A stretch of 64,000 nt of DNA from Leptasterias polaris (GCA_037783415.1 JAZGTN010000022.1:6608001-6672000), one strand, 5' to 3'; shown: positions 41,651-52,990, counted from the first letter of the stretch. A program made the numbers and translations. Notes: generated by a model from the letters alone, not told the origin.

Positions 41651-41694
41651 TGTATAATCACACTTTGCCTTAAAAATCATATAAAATCCATTAT

Positions 41695-41910
41695 TTGATT
41701 TTACCTTTACACCAATCTGTATTAAGCTCTGTATTTACTCTGTACTTTCTTGAGTCATGTGAAACGAAATCCACTGGCATATTACTGGGGTCAGATTCAA
41801 ACCCACGATCTTTTCCATTCTAGAGCAGATGTCTTACAACTAGACCACCAGGATTGCCTGGTAGATAGAGGCAGTTCGAATCCTATGTTTTAGAAGCGGG
41901 TACCGCAACA
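41695..41910 (-). mobile_element. tRNA-derived SINE, minus strand
   Basis: The head on minus is near 41805-41855 (CTAGTTGTAAGACATCTGCT; GATCGTGGGTTTGAATC). The body is 41705-41800, and the 5' flank ATAGGATTCGAACTGCCTC, inverted at 41870-41890, matches the 34795 copy. Nearly complete. Confidence 0.8.
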
Positions 41911-42724
41911 TGTCAAATTTCCATTTGTTATAACGAGTAATTAATTACTGAACATATACCTCACTTCGAGAAAATGAAGCAATGCATTGAGATACACTAC
42001 TGTAGGTCACTTTGTGAAAACGTTAAGCTTCAATAGGTCTGTCAAATAGGTTACATCGTAAAAACACAAAAGTCGTAAATCACATTTTTGGCACTGTGCT
42101 TGGTCATGCTAATTAGAGTTATTACAAAACTATTAAGTGTTAGGTCCTGAACTGTCTGAAAATGTCAATTGTAATCAGTGCATTGATAATTTGAACAAAA
42201 ACTGATTTGAAAAATGTTGTCTTTTTTGACATAAAGGTCACTTTATGGGAAAATGTCACCCTTTTTATTAATGATATTCTTTCAAAACGATAAAAGGCAC
42301 TGTTTATTTTTAATTTTTTTTTGTAAGAGTACATTTTAGCATTGCAAATGCATACTTTCTTTTTGCATCAACCAGCTTTTGCTTTCGAACTCTTTAAAGT
42401 ACATTGATAGTGCATGCAAGTTTGAACATTATTACATTTCTAGGGTAAGGAATGTAATAGTCGTGGCTTAAACTTGTTTTAATGGTGAATTCTTCAGGAG
42501 CTAGGCAATCTTAATGGCTTTCGTTAATAATTGTCTTTTCTTGTAAGTTTGGTGGGAATTGAAGCCAGGCAGATGAAGTGATGGTGATTTAATAATCGTG
42601 GGTCGGTTCAAGGGAAAATGGAGCACTTTTCATATGGTGTTGTTAAGCATAGACATAAATGTGCTGAATCTGAATTGTGGAAGAAAGTTACAGTTGAAGG
42701 GATTGTACACATATCGCAATTAAG
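41911..42724. other. No gene seen
   Basis: AT-rich, no repeats with clear ends. ORF 42140-42334 (-) shows no domain. Confidence 0.45.
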
Positions 42725-42728
42725 TTAA

Positions 42729-43148
42729 AGGTAGGGTCAAAGATTGATTTTTTGGCACTTTAATTCTGATTATGGCAAAATTATCAAGAAAGACACAATA
42801 AAAGTCACATGTAAAAGTTTCAGCTGAATACAGTATCTGTACTGTTGAGAAAACAGCAAAAAACTGTCACAGTATTTTCACCAAGATTGTTGAATCCATC
42901 CACGGCTAGCGAGGTAACAGCTAGTACCAATCGCATCTCTAGCAGCAGCATTCACAAACGAACAAAACAATTTGAGTTGCCAAAATTTGCCTTTTGGTTG
43001 GTTTTGGAGTTTCAAATTTTCTAACATACTTTTATTGATTTCTAATCAATGAGGGCAGTTCAGACAAAATGATTTTCACAAGTAGGCTTTCAGATAGAGA
43101 AAAATTTACAAAACAAGTTTAGAGGTATTACCAGAGTATGACATACCT
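42729..43148 (-). mobile_element. TTAA MITE, type C, copy 3 (inverted)
   Basis: TTAA at 42725-42728 and 43149-43152. Ends AGGTAGGGTCAAAGATTG and, inverted, CCAGAGTATGACATACCT. GCTGAATACAGT and GCTAGCGAGGTAACAGC are the inverse of the 26971 copy. 420 bp. Confidence 0.8.
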
Positions 43149-43152
43149 TTAA

Positions 43153-43455
43153 AAATAACTTATTGCAAAGTAGGTAACATGTATAGCAAAAAGCTAACTT
43201 AAATCTTAAATGAAATCCTTTTCCAGGTTTTGTCTAAGTTTGATGGATTCCTCAGTTCCAATACAGGTGCCAGGCATATCAATCTTATCATAATCCCAAA
43301 GTGAAGACGTTGAGTTCCCATTTGATTAAAATCTTAAGCACTCTGGCCAGGCTCTTTGCTAAATCCATCGACTATTAAACTCTATGGTACTTATCGCAAA
43401 ACTCAAATGTTTTGACTCGGATAAGATTGGGCAACTTTGGGGTACAGTAACAAAT
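43153..43455. other. No gene seen
   Basis: AT-rich spacer between a TTAA MITE and a hAT-like element; nothing recognisable. Confidence 0.45.
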
Positions 43456-43457
43456 CA

Positions 43458-43633
43458 GAGACGCCAACTCTCCCTGATTCTGCAGAAAGTTTCCGAGAAA
43501 TAAACCAATCTTTCCATGTTCTGATGAACAAGTTTGAAAAACTCCCTGATTATGGTAACTTTTTCCCTGTTTATGTTGAATGTAATTATATATTTCTCCC
43601 TGATTGCAAGATGCAAATGTTGGCAGCTCTGCC
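43458..43633 (+). mobile_element. Short hAT-like element with CTCCCTGATT interior
   Basis: Ends CAGAGACGCCAAC and, inverted, GTTGGCAGCTCTG. These closely resemble the CAGACATGCCAAC ends of the element at 35672, so the two may share a transposase. CTCCCTGATT occurs three times inside. Flanks CAAAT and CCAAT nearly match. About 176 bp. Confidence 0.65.
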
Positions 43634-44829
43634 AATTCCATTCAAGTAAATCATAACTTTGATTCTTGTGGATTTTAAGGTCGTTTGGGATTGTTAATTA
43701 TCACATGAGGTTATTTGCCAAAATGTAGAGTTTATATGTCACAACCAAAAATGTCATAACCAAGTGAAAAATGCTCCACTTGAAAGGTTCCCAAGTTTGT
43801 TATAGCGTGGACTGATAGATTATCAAATTATCAAGAAGTGTACCTTTAAATATTTCATTAGGGAGTAGGTAGTATTGGATACAATCAAGGCAATGTAGAA
43901 GACCAGATGTCTGCAGGCCACCTGGGGTAACATCTCTCAATGTACATTTGATCTGCAGTGAATGCATTAATATCCAAACTGGCTCTCTTCTCCTGATCCT
44001 GATGTAAAGTGTTGTTGCTACTCCCCCCCCCCCCCCCCGCCCCATTAAAATAGTTCACATACCCTGTAAAAGTACATTTAATTGTAGTGTTAATACAAGC
44101 AGACCCCCTTCTTTACTGCCTGTAGGTGTTGTTAGTTTTTGGAATCCCCTTCTAACCCCCCTTACCTATATGTATACATCTCAGCAATTTCCCTTCTTCT
44201 CAATCTCATCTGAGACATCTTTTGTCTTGTTGCCCCTTGTACATCACCCCCCCCCCCCTCCTTGTACATCACCCCCCCCCCCCCCCCCCACGCATCTCAA
44301 GTACAAGTACAAGTATGTTATACACAAGATCCTGATGTGTTTCTTTATATCTGATCCCAAGACAAAAAAGTTCGACTGCAGTGGCTGAATTGTCTCTTCA
44401 GGAAAACGATGATGATTTACTGTTGCCGCCCTGACTGGGAACTTAATCATAATAGGGTGAATCAGATTGTATTATGCAAATGACATAACATGTCCATGAT
44501 CCAACTGTGATGTAGGCTTGGTGACAAGAGCTGGTGTTACCATTCTGTGGAGATATAATAGTAGCTGACCTAATAATGTTTGTAGGGCTATAATTACCTT
44601 AGAGTTATGTATCACAGACACAGGGGGGGAATTGAGTTACAAGAGGGATAGGTAGGTTGGGAGGGATGGTTGACAACCAACCCTATGGGAATTCAATTAG
44701 GACACATTTAGGCCTGGAACACATTGAGAACATGATCATGTAACTGTCTCTGGATTTGATTGACACATTGCCTTGCAAACAAGATGGTTAGGATGACAGC
44801 TTCATGAAGCTTAGTCAGTGGCCACTCTT
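43634..44829. other. No gene seen
   Basis: C runs at about 44022-44038 and a pair of CTTGTACATCACCCCCCC repeats (44238 and 44261) give the proline-rich or glycine-rich ORFs here. No gene supported. Confidence 0.5.
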
Positions 44830-44850
44830 TTAAGGGAGGTATACCTTTGG

Positions 44851-45439
44851 CAGGGCTCAAATTTTACAGTGGACTGCAGACCCGAGGCCAGTGAATTTAG
44901 CACTGGGCCAGTAAACTCATGGCTGGTGTTTTTGAATTGAATAATAATATTTCACTGTGTAATATCTTTACAAATAAAAGATGTTCAGAAAATAACTTTT
45001 ACTTCTGTTGAGTATCAAAGAATACTTTTAATCATTAACCCTCTTGCTGTCTGACCATTCAATACCATTCACTGTGGTTTTGAATGATAGATAAGCTATG
45101 CCAGCCTTGCAATATGATACCATGAGGGAATGCATGTACACAGTACACAGTTAGTTCTGTGCACAGTTGTGCCACCATACACAACTTTGGCAGTTGAATG
45201 GTTTCAAATGGTTGGTCAACTCACTTGAAAATGTTGCGAACAGTAGGAGGGTTAATGATTAAATAAGACAAATGAGATAACTCTTCTCTAAATGCTTGTT
45301 CAAATAAGAATACATGTTGAACTTTGTAGAAAGTTCTTTCTCATTAAGATTCTTTTCTTGTAAAATAAATTTTGGTCTGGTAAACATTGAGCTTCAAGCC
45401 CTGCAGTCTTGTGGTATTTTACCCCAAACTCAAGCCCTG
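44851..45439 (+). mobile_element. 376-bp hAT-like element, copy D, interrupted
   Basis: Ends CAGGGCTCAAATTTTAC and, inverted, CCCCAAACTCAAGCCCTG. TTTGG at 44846-44850 and 45440-45444 is an exact 5-bp target duplication. After removing the nested 217 bp it is 372 bp, matching copies A (377) and B (376). Confidence 0.9.
45039..45251 (+). mobile_element. piggyBac-like MITE nested in copy D
   Basis: TTAA at 45035-45038 and 45252-45255. Terminal inverted repeat CCCTCTTGCTGT versus CCCTCCTACTGT (inverted). TTAA target plus CCCT termini are characteristic of piggyBac-type elements. 213 bp, non-coding. Confidence 0.8.
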
Positions 45440-45590
45440 TTTGGTAATTACTCCAAAAATTAATTCCCATAAAAAATTCATTGGTAAAGAGCACTGGAGA
45501 GCTGTTGATATTATAAACATTGTTAAGCCCTTTTCATACAACACCAGGGATTAACGGCCGGCGCTTTCACACTTGGATCGCTTTACCCCG

Positions 45591-45962
45591 GATCTACCCT
45601 GCCAATTGGGCATACCCTAGGGATCTACCCTGCCAATTGGGCATACCCTAGGGATCTACCCTGCCAATTGGGTATACCCTAGGGATCTACCCTGCCAATT
45701 GGGCATACCCTAGGGATCTACCCTGCCAATTGGGCATACCCTAGGGATCTACCCTGCCAATTGGGTATACCCTATGGATCTACCCTGCCAATTGGGCATA
45801 CCCTAGGGATCTACCCTGCCAATTGGGCATACCCTAGGGATCTACCCTGCCAATTGGGCATACCCCAGGGATCTACCCTGCCAATTGGGTATACCCCAGG
45901 GATCTACCCTGCCAATTGGGTATACCCCAGGGATCTACCCTGCCAATTGGGTATACCCCAGG
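45591..45962 (+). repeat. 12 x 31-bp tandem array
   Basis: Exactly twelve units of GATCTACCCTGCCAATTGGG + (C/T)ATACCC(T/C)AGG fill 372 bases with no indel. Two diagnostic sites sort the units: CCCTAGG on the left, CCCCAGG in the last four, and CATACC or TATACC mixed. Flanks AACACCAGGGATTAACGGCC and AAACCCTGGGGCATT are partly inverted, so the array may sit inside a MITE. The glycine/proline ORF here is only the repeat read through. Confidence 0.95.
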
Positions 45963-46255
45963 GAACAGCCCCCTCCCCCTGCTCTTGAGTAGGGGTAAGT
46001 GGTAAAACCCTGGGGCATTCTTGAAACATGCAACCAGAATCCTGTGCAATAGGGACCTAGGAGACCTAAAATAAGAACAATGTGTTTACATGCTCAAAAC
46101 AGTTTCTCGCTATTTTCTCGTGACTCACACAATGAGTGAAGCCCAGATTTTCACAGGTTTGATATTTCATGTACATGGTTGATCAAACAAAACATAAAAA
46201 CTGTGACTATTTTGTCAGCTCTACCAATCCTGTATAAAGTAATACCTTTAAAAGG

Positions 46256-47440
46256 ATAACTCATCTTTGGTTTTTGAGGAGGAAGCTCATTTCCATCCTC
46301 TAGTTTTCAATAACACACTCGCCCAACTCATTTAATTGCAAATCTGACGAACCGACAAATCATCACTGTTTTCATGAAGAGCCACATAATTTATGTTAAA
46401 AGGCGAGATTGAGATTTACACTTTACACTGCACTGAGCTAAAAACTGCAAATCTGCAATACTAAAGCTACGGTTTGCAGTTTCAGACCTCTCATATGATT
46501 CTGTAAAAGTTTAACCTCTCCATTGACTAACTAATTTCTTAAAACATATTGGATAGTTGCCATAATAATTAGACAAAGATATGTGTGTCTGTGAAACCTC
46601 AAAAGTTTGATAACCTACTTGTGCGCCCATCTGAATAACATGATTACACAGGAAGAGACACGAATTTCATGTGATCAATCGCACACTGACATCACTTGTG
46701 AAACCCGGTTTAATCTAAATAAATGTATCGTTTTGGGGGGGGAGGGGGATGTGTGGCTCTTCCTGAAAAAAAAATGTATTTATTGAGATGTCCACCCCTT
46801 TCTGTATCAATCAATAATTTAACATTATAAGATATATATAGCTTTTCGTGAAAACAGTGACGAAAGAAGCTAGTTATAAATTTGACAAACTCACCATTCA
46901 GCTACTTAGAACTAATAACCATAATAATTAGATTGATTGCATACGTCACGCCGACCCAACCCTGAGGTGCTTTACAACAATAAAACTTTTTAACAAATTT
47001 AATTTAAAACGACTAGCGTAGCACAGAAAACACTCAAATATATGTACGTGTACTAGTAACAAAACAGAGAAAACAGCCATATGGTACATGAAGTTAAAAA
47101 CAGCAAAGAGTTTTAAAACACATACAATACAATACCTACTGTAGCTTATTCGTCAGTTTGTCAGATTTTCAGAGTAGCTAATTATTCATCAGTTTGTCTG
47201 ATTTGCATCAATTTAGGAGATTCTGTTTTAGTGAACCCATTAAGAAGTGCAGTGTATCCTTTGTCAGGGATTTTGTTTATGTCATTTACATATTAATTTT
47301 ATATTGCAGCAATGTATGTAAGCAATAATGGCGATTTGGGGGGCCTTAATCAAAGGCAATTTTTGGCAGTTTTTGAGACAGAAATATTTTTGGAGTAATA
47401 GATTGGTAGTGGTGTGAGCTTAGGGATTGTCCGTATTCAA
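46256..47440. other. No gene seen
   Basis: A LINE-tail-like phrase, inverted (GAGGTGCTTTACAACAATAA near 46962), an A/G-rich junction near 46733-46747, and otherwise AT-rich DNA. No coding family. Confidence 0.45.
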
Positions 47441-47444
47441 ATAA

Positions 47445-47538
47445 GCAGCTACAGCTGCGGCTACAACTGTTGCTAAGGATGTCCTATACTTCAACGCATG
47501 ATGATGCGATGATCCAGCCATAGCCGTGCTGTAGCTCG
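47445..47538. mobile_element. Small GCTACA-type MITE
   Basis: GCAGCTACAGCTGCGGCTAC at one end and GCCATAGCCGTGCTGTAGC at the other. The core GCTAAGGATGTCCTATACTT is the same as in the foldback arms, which shows that the captured family is also dispersed alone. Confidence 0.7.
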
Positions 47539-48640
47539 GTCAGTTTTCAGATTTAAACTAATCAGTTTTTAGCTGATAAAGACAAATTCTGCACTTTGTT
47601 GTTACAGATGAATCACGCCCCTTCCTCAAACTCATACATCTCATGCCTCTGCTCAACATTTGGATTGCTGAAATTCACACCAAATCAAGCTTTATTTGTT
47701 GTCCTGAGATTGGCTGAGATTTAATCAAGGGTTTTGCAGCGGTTGCTGTTGATTTGGTGCTCCTTCTCTCTTCCTCTTTGCTGTAACTCAGGCAACCATT
47801 TGGGCTGATCAACATGCAACTCCGCGTACCCTGCTTATTAAAGAACCACCGCTGCAGGGCCCTGGTTGCTATGATCTTTATCAATGCCAATCTAAGTCAA
47901 AGAATAAACCTGGTCAACTTCCTGGAGTGTGCAGTACATTGCCTTTCTTTTCACTCTTTCTTTCCCACTGCATTATTCCCATTCAATTGGATCAGTATGC
48001 CAGAGTCCAGGTTTCCCCCCCTTTTATTACAAACTGCATAAAGCTGATGTGCGAGAAATTCTCTTAATTTTTGTCAATTCAAGCAGATCACGCTGAGGGT
48101 AGTTTCAAGGACTGCAATGATAGCCTTGTACTTCAAGTTGATAACTTCAAAGTTGTCACAGGCAATTTCATATACATATAGTCTTGATAGGAGACACTTT
48201 CATGCATTCGTTGTGAATTGAATTTCATGTCTCAGAGTGTTTGGGCTGAAGTAATTGCTCAGTTTTGTCATGTCAGCCTTGATAAAGTGGAGAGGTTTTT
48301 AATCAATATTTTTATTTATATATTTTTTTATTAATAATTGCAGATCCACAGATGATTTTGTGTTAAGCAACCAGACATTTTCAGAACACATGTTCGGAGG
48401 AATAAACAAACAGTTTTTTATTTGAAAAGCCTACCTAGTAAATAATGTGATACCAGCTTCAGTTGAAAAAATGTTTTACCTTCCAATTTATTTTTTATTT
48501 TTTTTAAATCAAAAGAAAACATTTGATGAAAGTACATAAATCCCTAAAAAATCACCTGTGCTTGAATCTATTCTGTTGTACTACCTTCTGCCCCGCAAGT
48601 GAAGAGAAGTAGGACAATTTGATAAATCTCACCAGTTCAA
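47539..48640. other. No gene seen
   Basis: Non-repetitive AT-rich DNA. A pyrimidine-rich tract at 47938-47985 followed by CAG at 48001-48010 could be a splice acceptor, but no protein-like frame follows. Confidence 0.4.
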
Positions 48641-48642
48641 TG

Positions 48643-48745
48643 GATTGCAGGCCTGGAATTTCCACAGAGGCCATGGGCTCTGTTGCCTTGGTTTTGGCCT
48701 TGATGCCCCCTTTGAAAGTTTCCCAAGTACTTCAATATCCTCATT
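48643..48745 (+). mobile_element. Type I repeat, copy 4 (partial)
   Basis: GCAGGCCTGGAATTTCCACA, then GAGGCCATGGGCTCTGTTGC and TTGGCCTTGATGCCCC. Truncated on the right, where the AGGATTTGGGC array begins. Confidence 0.6.
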
Positions 48746-48752
48746 GCCAAAG

Positions 48753-49170
48753 TGCAGGATTGAGAAGGATTTGGGCTTTTAAGGATCTGCAACACAGGAG
48801 GATTTAGAAGGGTTTGGGCTACAATGAGTTTTTGTTAGGGTAGGATTTAGCAGGACTTGGGCTATCGGGTTGTTTTTACATAGGAGGATTTAGAAGGTTT
48901 TAGGTCTTTTGCAGCTTAGCCAAAATAGGATTCTGAAGGTTTTGGGCTTTTAGGGGTGGAGATTGTAATAAAGCTGACATATTTTTTTGTTTGATTATTG
49001 GCAACTAAAGTGTTTGTTTGCTTGGTCATTGACTCCCTAACTTCTGTCTCAAAAGGATTTAGAAGGATTTGGGCTAATATGTATATTTACAATAAGGAGA
49101 AGGATATAAAAGGATTTGGGCACTTTAGGTTTATGGCAACTTTAATCTGAAGGATATAGAAGGATTTGGG
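48753..49170 (+). repeat. Degenerate tandem repeat of AGGATTTAGAAGGATTTGGGC
   Basis: At least eight copies of a ~21-bp core (AGGATTTAGAAGGATTTGGG and variants) separated by 20-110 bases of less conserved spacer. The last three are spaced ~55-60 bp. It appears to be an old tandem array whose spacers have drifted. Confidence 0.7.
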
Positions 49171-49305
49171 CAGTATGTTTTCTCATGACTCTGAAGACCG
49201 ATTTAGCTTAAACTTTGACAGGTTTGTTATTTCATGTATATGTTGGGTCACATCAAGTTTGGATACAGGTCTTTGGCAATTACCAATGTTGTACACACCC
49301 TTTAA
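49165..49305 (+). mobile_element. Right-end fragment of a TTAA MITE (type D)
   Basis: ACTTTGACAGGTTTGTTATT, TTGGGTCACATCAAGTTTGG, GGCAATTACCAATGTTGTAC and TTAA at 49302-49305. Followed at once by a type G fragment (49306-49430). Confidence 0.65.
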
Positions 49306-49520
49306 GCAGAAAATATTGCTGAACAATTTTCTGCTGAGCAGAAAAGATCATGATACCAAATGGTGCATGTGACATGGTATTTTCGCTGATAACCTTATTC
49401 TGGTAAGCATAAATTTGTTGTGCTTAGCTTTTGGGGGGGGGGTTGCTTAGTGCTATATCAACGGCTCGGTGGCATAAGATATCAACGGCTCAGTGGCATA
49501 AGATATCAACGGCTCAGTGG
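49306..49520 (+). repeat. Type G MITE fragment, G run and 3 x 24-bp repeat
   Basis: AATTTTCTGCTGAGCAGAAA and CCTTATTCTGGTAAGCATAA belong to the GTAAGC family. After a G run at 49431-49441, TATCAACGGCTCAGTGGCAT + AAGA is repeated three times (49456-49527). Confidence 0.7.
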
Positions 49521-50617
49521 CATAAGGTCATTAATTGAAATTTCATATTCATAATAATCAAAATGTTGTCAATGAAAAATGCGCAAAAAGTTTGAACAAA
49601 TAAACATGAATCAACAAACAGATGTTTTACTTAGAAAATGATTGTTTTCTTTTGCCAAACAATTATTTCGAAGAATGATCAATAAACTCCAATTACCAGG
49701 AGCTCCAAAATATGCAAAATCAATTTTATGAAATTCATACAAAGTGCACTAACAACCTTACAGTCCTGAGCCAACGGCGTGTACATAATTTTGACTAATG
49801 TCCTGACTTTATGGTTTGTAGTAATCACAGAAACTGCTCATCACAGATTTATTCAGTGGATTGCAGGGTTCCCCCCCCCCAGGATTTTATCAAACTGAGG
49901 GCCGTTCTGGACCTAAATTTTGCAGGTTCAGCCAAAGCACGCTAAATTGATACGAACTCAAGAGTGTTTTGTACATGATGTGTATGTTAAGTTTTAAAAG
50001 CTCTACTGTGCAATCTGGGAAATTTGTATTGGTTTTTATTTTATGATTTTTGTGAATTTGATCTTAAATCTAAATTTATAAATAGCTCAGACAGTTTAGG
50101 CAGTCCTATTGGTTGAAAGTTGGTCACGTGACTATGTTTACTTGGCATTAAACAGCTAAAGACATAGCTAGAGTTGTTCCAGACCAGTTGGCTAAAGCAT
50201 GTTCGGCGCTTATAGCCATACGCTTGTTGGTGCGCAAGTGTACGCTAGTGCTGATAACACATACCCAATTAATACACACGCAGCACTCAATGTAAAGTCT
50301 ATTAGTCTGTGTGCGTACATACAACACACTGAATGTAGCAAGCAGGCACTAATAACGCGTAACTCCGTTTCAATACATGCTCTTTTCAAATCTCAATGTA
50401 AAGTCTGTTAACGTGCGCGTACATACAATACATTCAGCGTCGTAAGCGTACGCAGGCATTAATATCGCGTATCTCCGTTTCAATACATACGCAACAACTT
50501 GATCTTTGGCGAAACAGGAATTGACAATATTTACAAAAGACAAGTTCAACTACAGTTTTTCCCTTATTTGTTTGTTTTTTTTAAGAAAAAGGGTATTTAT
50601 AAAAGAGAATATAAGAG
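49521..50617. other. No gene seen
   Basis: A C run at 49870. Two related stretches, CAATGTAAAGTCTATTAG...GCGTAACTCCGTTTCAATAC and CAATGTAAAGTCTGTTAAC...GCGTATCTCCGTTTCAATAC (50288 and 50393), form a ~105-bp tandem duplication. No coding family. Confidence 0.5.
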
Positions 50618-50745
50618 ACTCTGTCTTAAATGGCCGTTTGAAACCTTTGTGGCTGTGTGATAAAGGACCTCCTTTTTATCTCACGGCCACGACCCTGCCT
50701 GTTTTGAAAGGCCTTTTGAGACCTTGTCACCACTCTTACAATCCC
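50618..50745. mobile_element. Palindromic MITE (GGCCGTTTGAAACC ends), copy 1
   Basis: CTTAAATGGCCGTTTGAAACC and GTGGCTGTGTGATAAAGGAC on one side mirror TATCTCACGGCCACGACCC and GTTTTGAAAGGCC on the other, leaving a tiny loop. Copy 2 is at 51680-51812. Confidence 0.7.
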
Positions 50746-51491
50746 TTAAACAAAATATATGTTAAGCTTGTGCATGAGGAAAACCCTGGCATAAATGTAT
50801 AGTATGTGTCTTGGGAAGGGATGACTAAGGGAGGGGATAGTTAAGGGGGGGGGGGGGGCAGCAGCCCCCCTCAGCAAATGTAAGCAATATTTCTCCCATC
50901 ATCAATTCAAATTAAAAATTTGTTAACGCGAGGTTAACTTTTAAAATTTTAAATCCATGTACATTATCCAGAATGTTCCGGACCAGAATTTAGTCTGAAA
51001 CAATTGCCCTTAAAATGAAAAAGGGAACTTTCGTTTTGAAAATCAAACTTTCTATTGCATCATTTCAAAACATGTACATGTACATATGGGCCGGATGTGC
51101 AGGGTACATGTATCAGTTGGTCCACAGCAGAGACCACCCTGGGTATGTCTGAGATAAAATACTTCATTGAAAAGATGTGCATAATGGAGTGGCAGGGCTA
51201 CACCTATGTAGACAATTTACCCAGTTTCCTGTTTCAGGACAGGTTCTTTTCTTTGTCATACCACAGTTTGATTTCACAGGATATCCTCTCTTGCAGTTCC
51301 GTTGGGACAGGCTCACTCTCGGCAACTGTGTTATTGTATAGTTTTGAATTTAAGCTGTATGCTGTGGGAATTAGTTAAAGCATGGAGCAGTAAACTAGAA
51401 GGTACAATACTTTGTCAGTATAGATTCATCCCATATCATTTAGTTCTCAGTAGATAATAATAATTTGGGGTTGAACAAAGACAAATTTACT
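50746..51491. other. No gene seen
   Basis: A G run of about 16 at 50847-50862 and paired ACATGTAC motifs (51070-51110). ORF 51055-51378 has no recognisable domain. Confidence 0.45.
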
Positions 51492-51577
51492 AGAGCGGGA
51501 TTTGAACCAACCAAGAGCGGGATTTGAGCCTCTGGTTTAACATGCCGGTGCTCTACCAACTGAGCTATCTAGCCCTA
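51492..51577 (-). mobile_element. tRNA-like SINE head, minus strand
   Basis: On minus: GATAGCTCAGTTGGTAGAGC A box and AGAGGCTCAAATCCCGC-type B box. AGAGCGGGATTTGA is duplicated at its 3' side. Same family as the head-to-head pair at 25249-25416. Confidence 0.7.
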
Positions 51578-51679
51578 TGTTGGCGGTCTTTCTAATAACA
51601 ATAAACAGTTCTTATACAGCACTTTATCTAGGGGCATCTCCTGCATTTATTAAGGGAATAAGCGAGAAGGCAATGAGGT

Positions 51680-51812
51680 CTTAAATGGCCTTGGTTGTGC
51701 AGGGGTCATGGCTGTGCGATAAAGGACTGAGCCAAAGGCGAGGTCCTTTATTGCACGACCACAACCTTGCAGGTTTCAAACGGTCGTTAGGACAGATTCA
51801 CTACTCTTTTAT
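51680..51812. mobile_element. Palindromic MITE (GGCCGTTTGAAACC type), copy 2
   Basis: CTTAAATGGCCTTGGTTGTGC and GGCTGTGCGATAAAGGAC mirror GTCCTTTATTGCACGACC, ACAACCTTGCAGGTTTCAAAC. The loop is TGAGCCAAAGGCGAG. Forms a near-complete hairpin. Confidence 0.7.
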
Positions 51813-52324
51813 TCCCTGTCTTTTTCTTTTTGTTATATGTTTCACTTTTTTGTCTTCAGGCTGTTTCACCAAGGGTCAAATTACATGCAGTGCTGAATGA
51901 TTTTGCGTACGCGCGAGTTCTAATAGATTTTATGTTGAGTACCGTATTTGTTTATTGCACTCCGCACTTGCGCACCAACATGTGTTTGGTATGAACGCTG
52001 AGGGCGCTATAGCTAACTGGTCTCAAACAGCTACACCTGTGTCTTTGTCAGAGGTTTATTACTAGGTAAATATGATCATGTCAAAGGTCGAAGCAATTAA
52101 ATGGTTTCTGGGAAAAAAATGGCGTTCCTGTTTTGTTGCAAGAATTACCTCAAAGACATGTTTTCCCATTTCCATGCAGAACTTAATTAACCTTTCTTTA
52201 AAATAGCTTGTGAATGGCAAAAAAACGATCACACTTTCATGTTCAGTTTTTTTCTACATGTTTCCTTTTGCACATTAATTGTTTTTTCGCCCTTTTACCG
52301 GTTCTGCTAGGCACATGACAATAC
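51813..52324. other. No gene seen
   Basis: AT-rich spacer with no repeat or coding signal that I can name. Confidence 0.4.
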
Positions 52325-52400
52325 TTGAGCCTATACTCTGCTGATCAGAAATACCAAACTTGAGTCTAGTGCCCTAGACCACTCGGCCAGAACTTGCCAC
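52325..52400 (-). mobile_element. tRNA-Leu/Ser-like SINE head fragment, minus strand
   Basis: On minus: TGGCCGAGTGGTCTAGGGCA, then CTTGAGTTTGGTATTTCTGATCAGCAGAGTATAGG-like text shared with 18220-18342. B box lost. Confidence 0.6.
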
Positions 52401-52716
52401 CATAACCAACCAGTGAAAATTACATCAAATTAGGTCATGTTTTATGGGATAAAACAAAATCAAAAGTAAAACCAGGTTATGCAAGGATTTCTGCTGGTTC
52501 ATAATATCTGTAGCGTGGTCATCAAATCCCTTTTTTGTTTTGACAATGTTTCAGAAGGACAAATTTCCTTGGAGGATTGATTGACACGAGGATCATCTTT
52601 ATAATTACTGAGCTTTCAGATTTTAACTTTTTGAACAATATTTGTCGATGATCACCAACCAATGCTATGCTATTTACCTGTAAATACGTGTGTGACATTC
52701 ATTTTATTTGTGGTGT

Positions 52717-52990
52717 GTCGTGGCCGAGCAGTTTATTTCACTGACCCAAGCTCTGGTGTTGTCAGCAGCAGAGTGTGGGTTCGAATCCTGGTCATGACAT
52801 TTTTGTCCTTGAGCAAAGCACTTAACCATAATAGCTCTGTAAAAAGTTGAGAAGGTAGTGCATTCTGGTCTACCAGCCAGGCTCCTAGTGGATGATATGT
52901 ATGCCTACATCCTTAGGACTGTGAAGAAGGTAACCCTGTTTCAGCCCCAGGAGTAGGTGGCAACGTTCCCCTAGTGACAGTTGATTTGGG
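52717..52990 (+). mobile_element. tRNA-Leu/Ser-like SINE, plus strand
   Basis: The head GTCGTGGCCGAGCAGTTTAT has a long variable arm and GTGTGGGTTCGAATCCTGGT B box. The body has CCTTGAGCAAAGCACTTAAC, and the region to ~52990 includes GGATGATATGTATGCC and AGTAGGTGGCAACGTTCCCC. Different body from the copy at 17981, so a second subfamily. Confidence 0.75.

Larger units (their letters stand above)
44834..46247 (+). mobile_element. Nested composite: TTAA MITE (type D/E) holding a hAT-like element and a 31-bp array
   Basis: Outer TTAA at 44830-44833 and 46248-46251. The left MITE end GGGAGGTATACCTTTGG is cut by the hAT-like element and resumes at 45440 with TTTGGTAATTACTCCAAAAA. It resumes again after a satellite-bearing insert (about 45530-46015). 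The right end, CTCTACCAATCCTGTATAAAGTAATACC, is of type E, inverted. Subtracting both inserts leaves about 350 bp, the size of single MITEs in this window. Confidence 0.8.

Noticed and set aside
45761..45988. Gly/Pro/Trp-rich ORF
   Set aside because: It is the 31-bp tandem array translated; frames cycle with the repeat.
47938..48041. Pyrimidine tract plus CAG as a splice acceptor
   Set aside because: No protein-like frame or donor follows.
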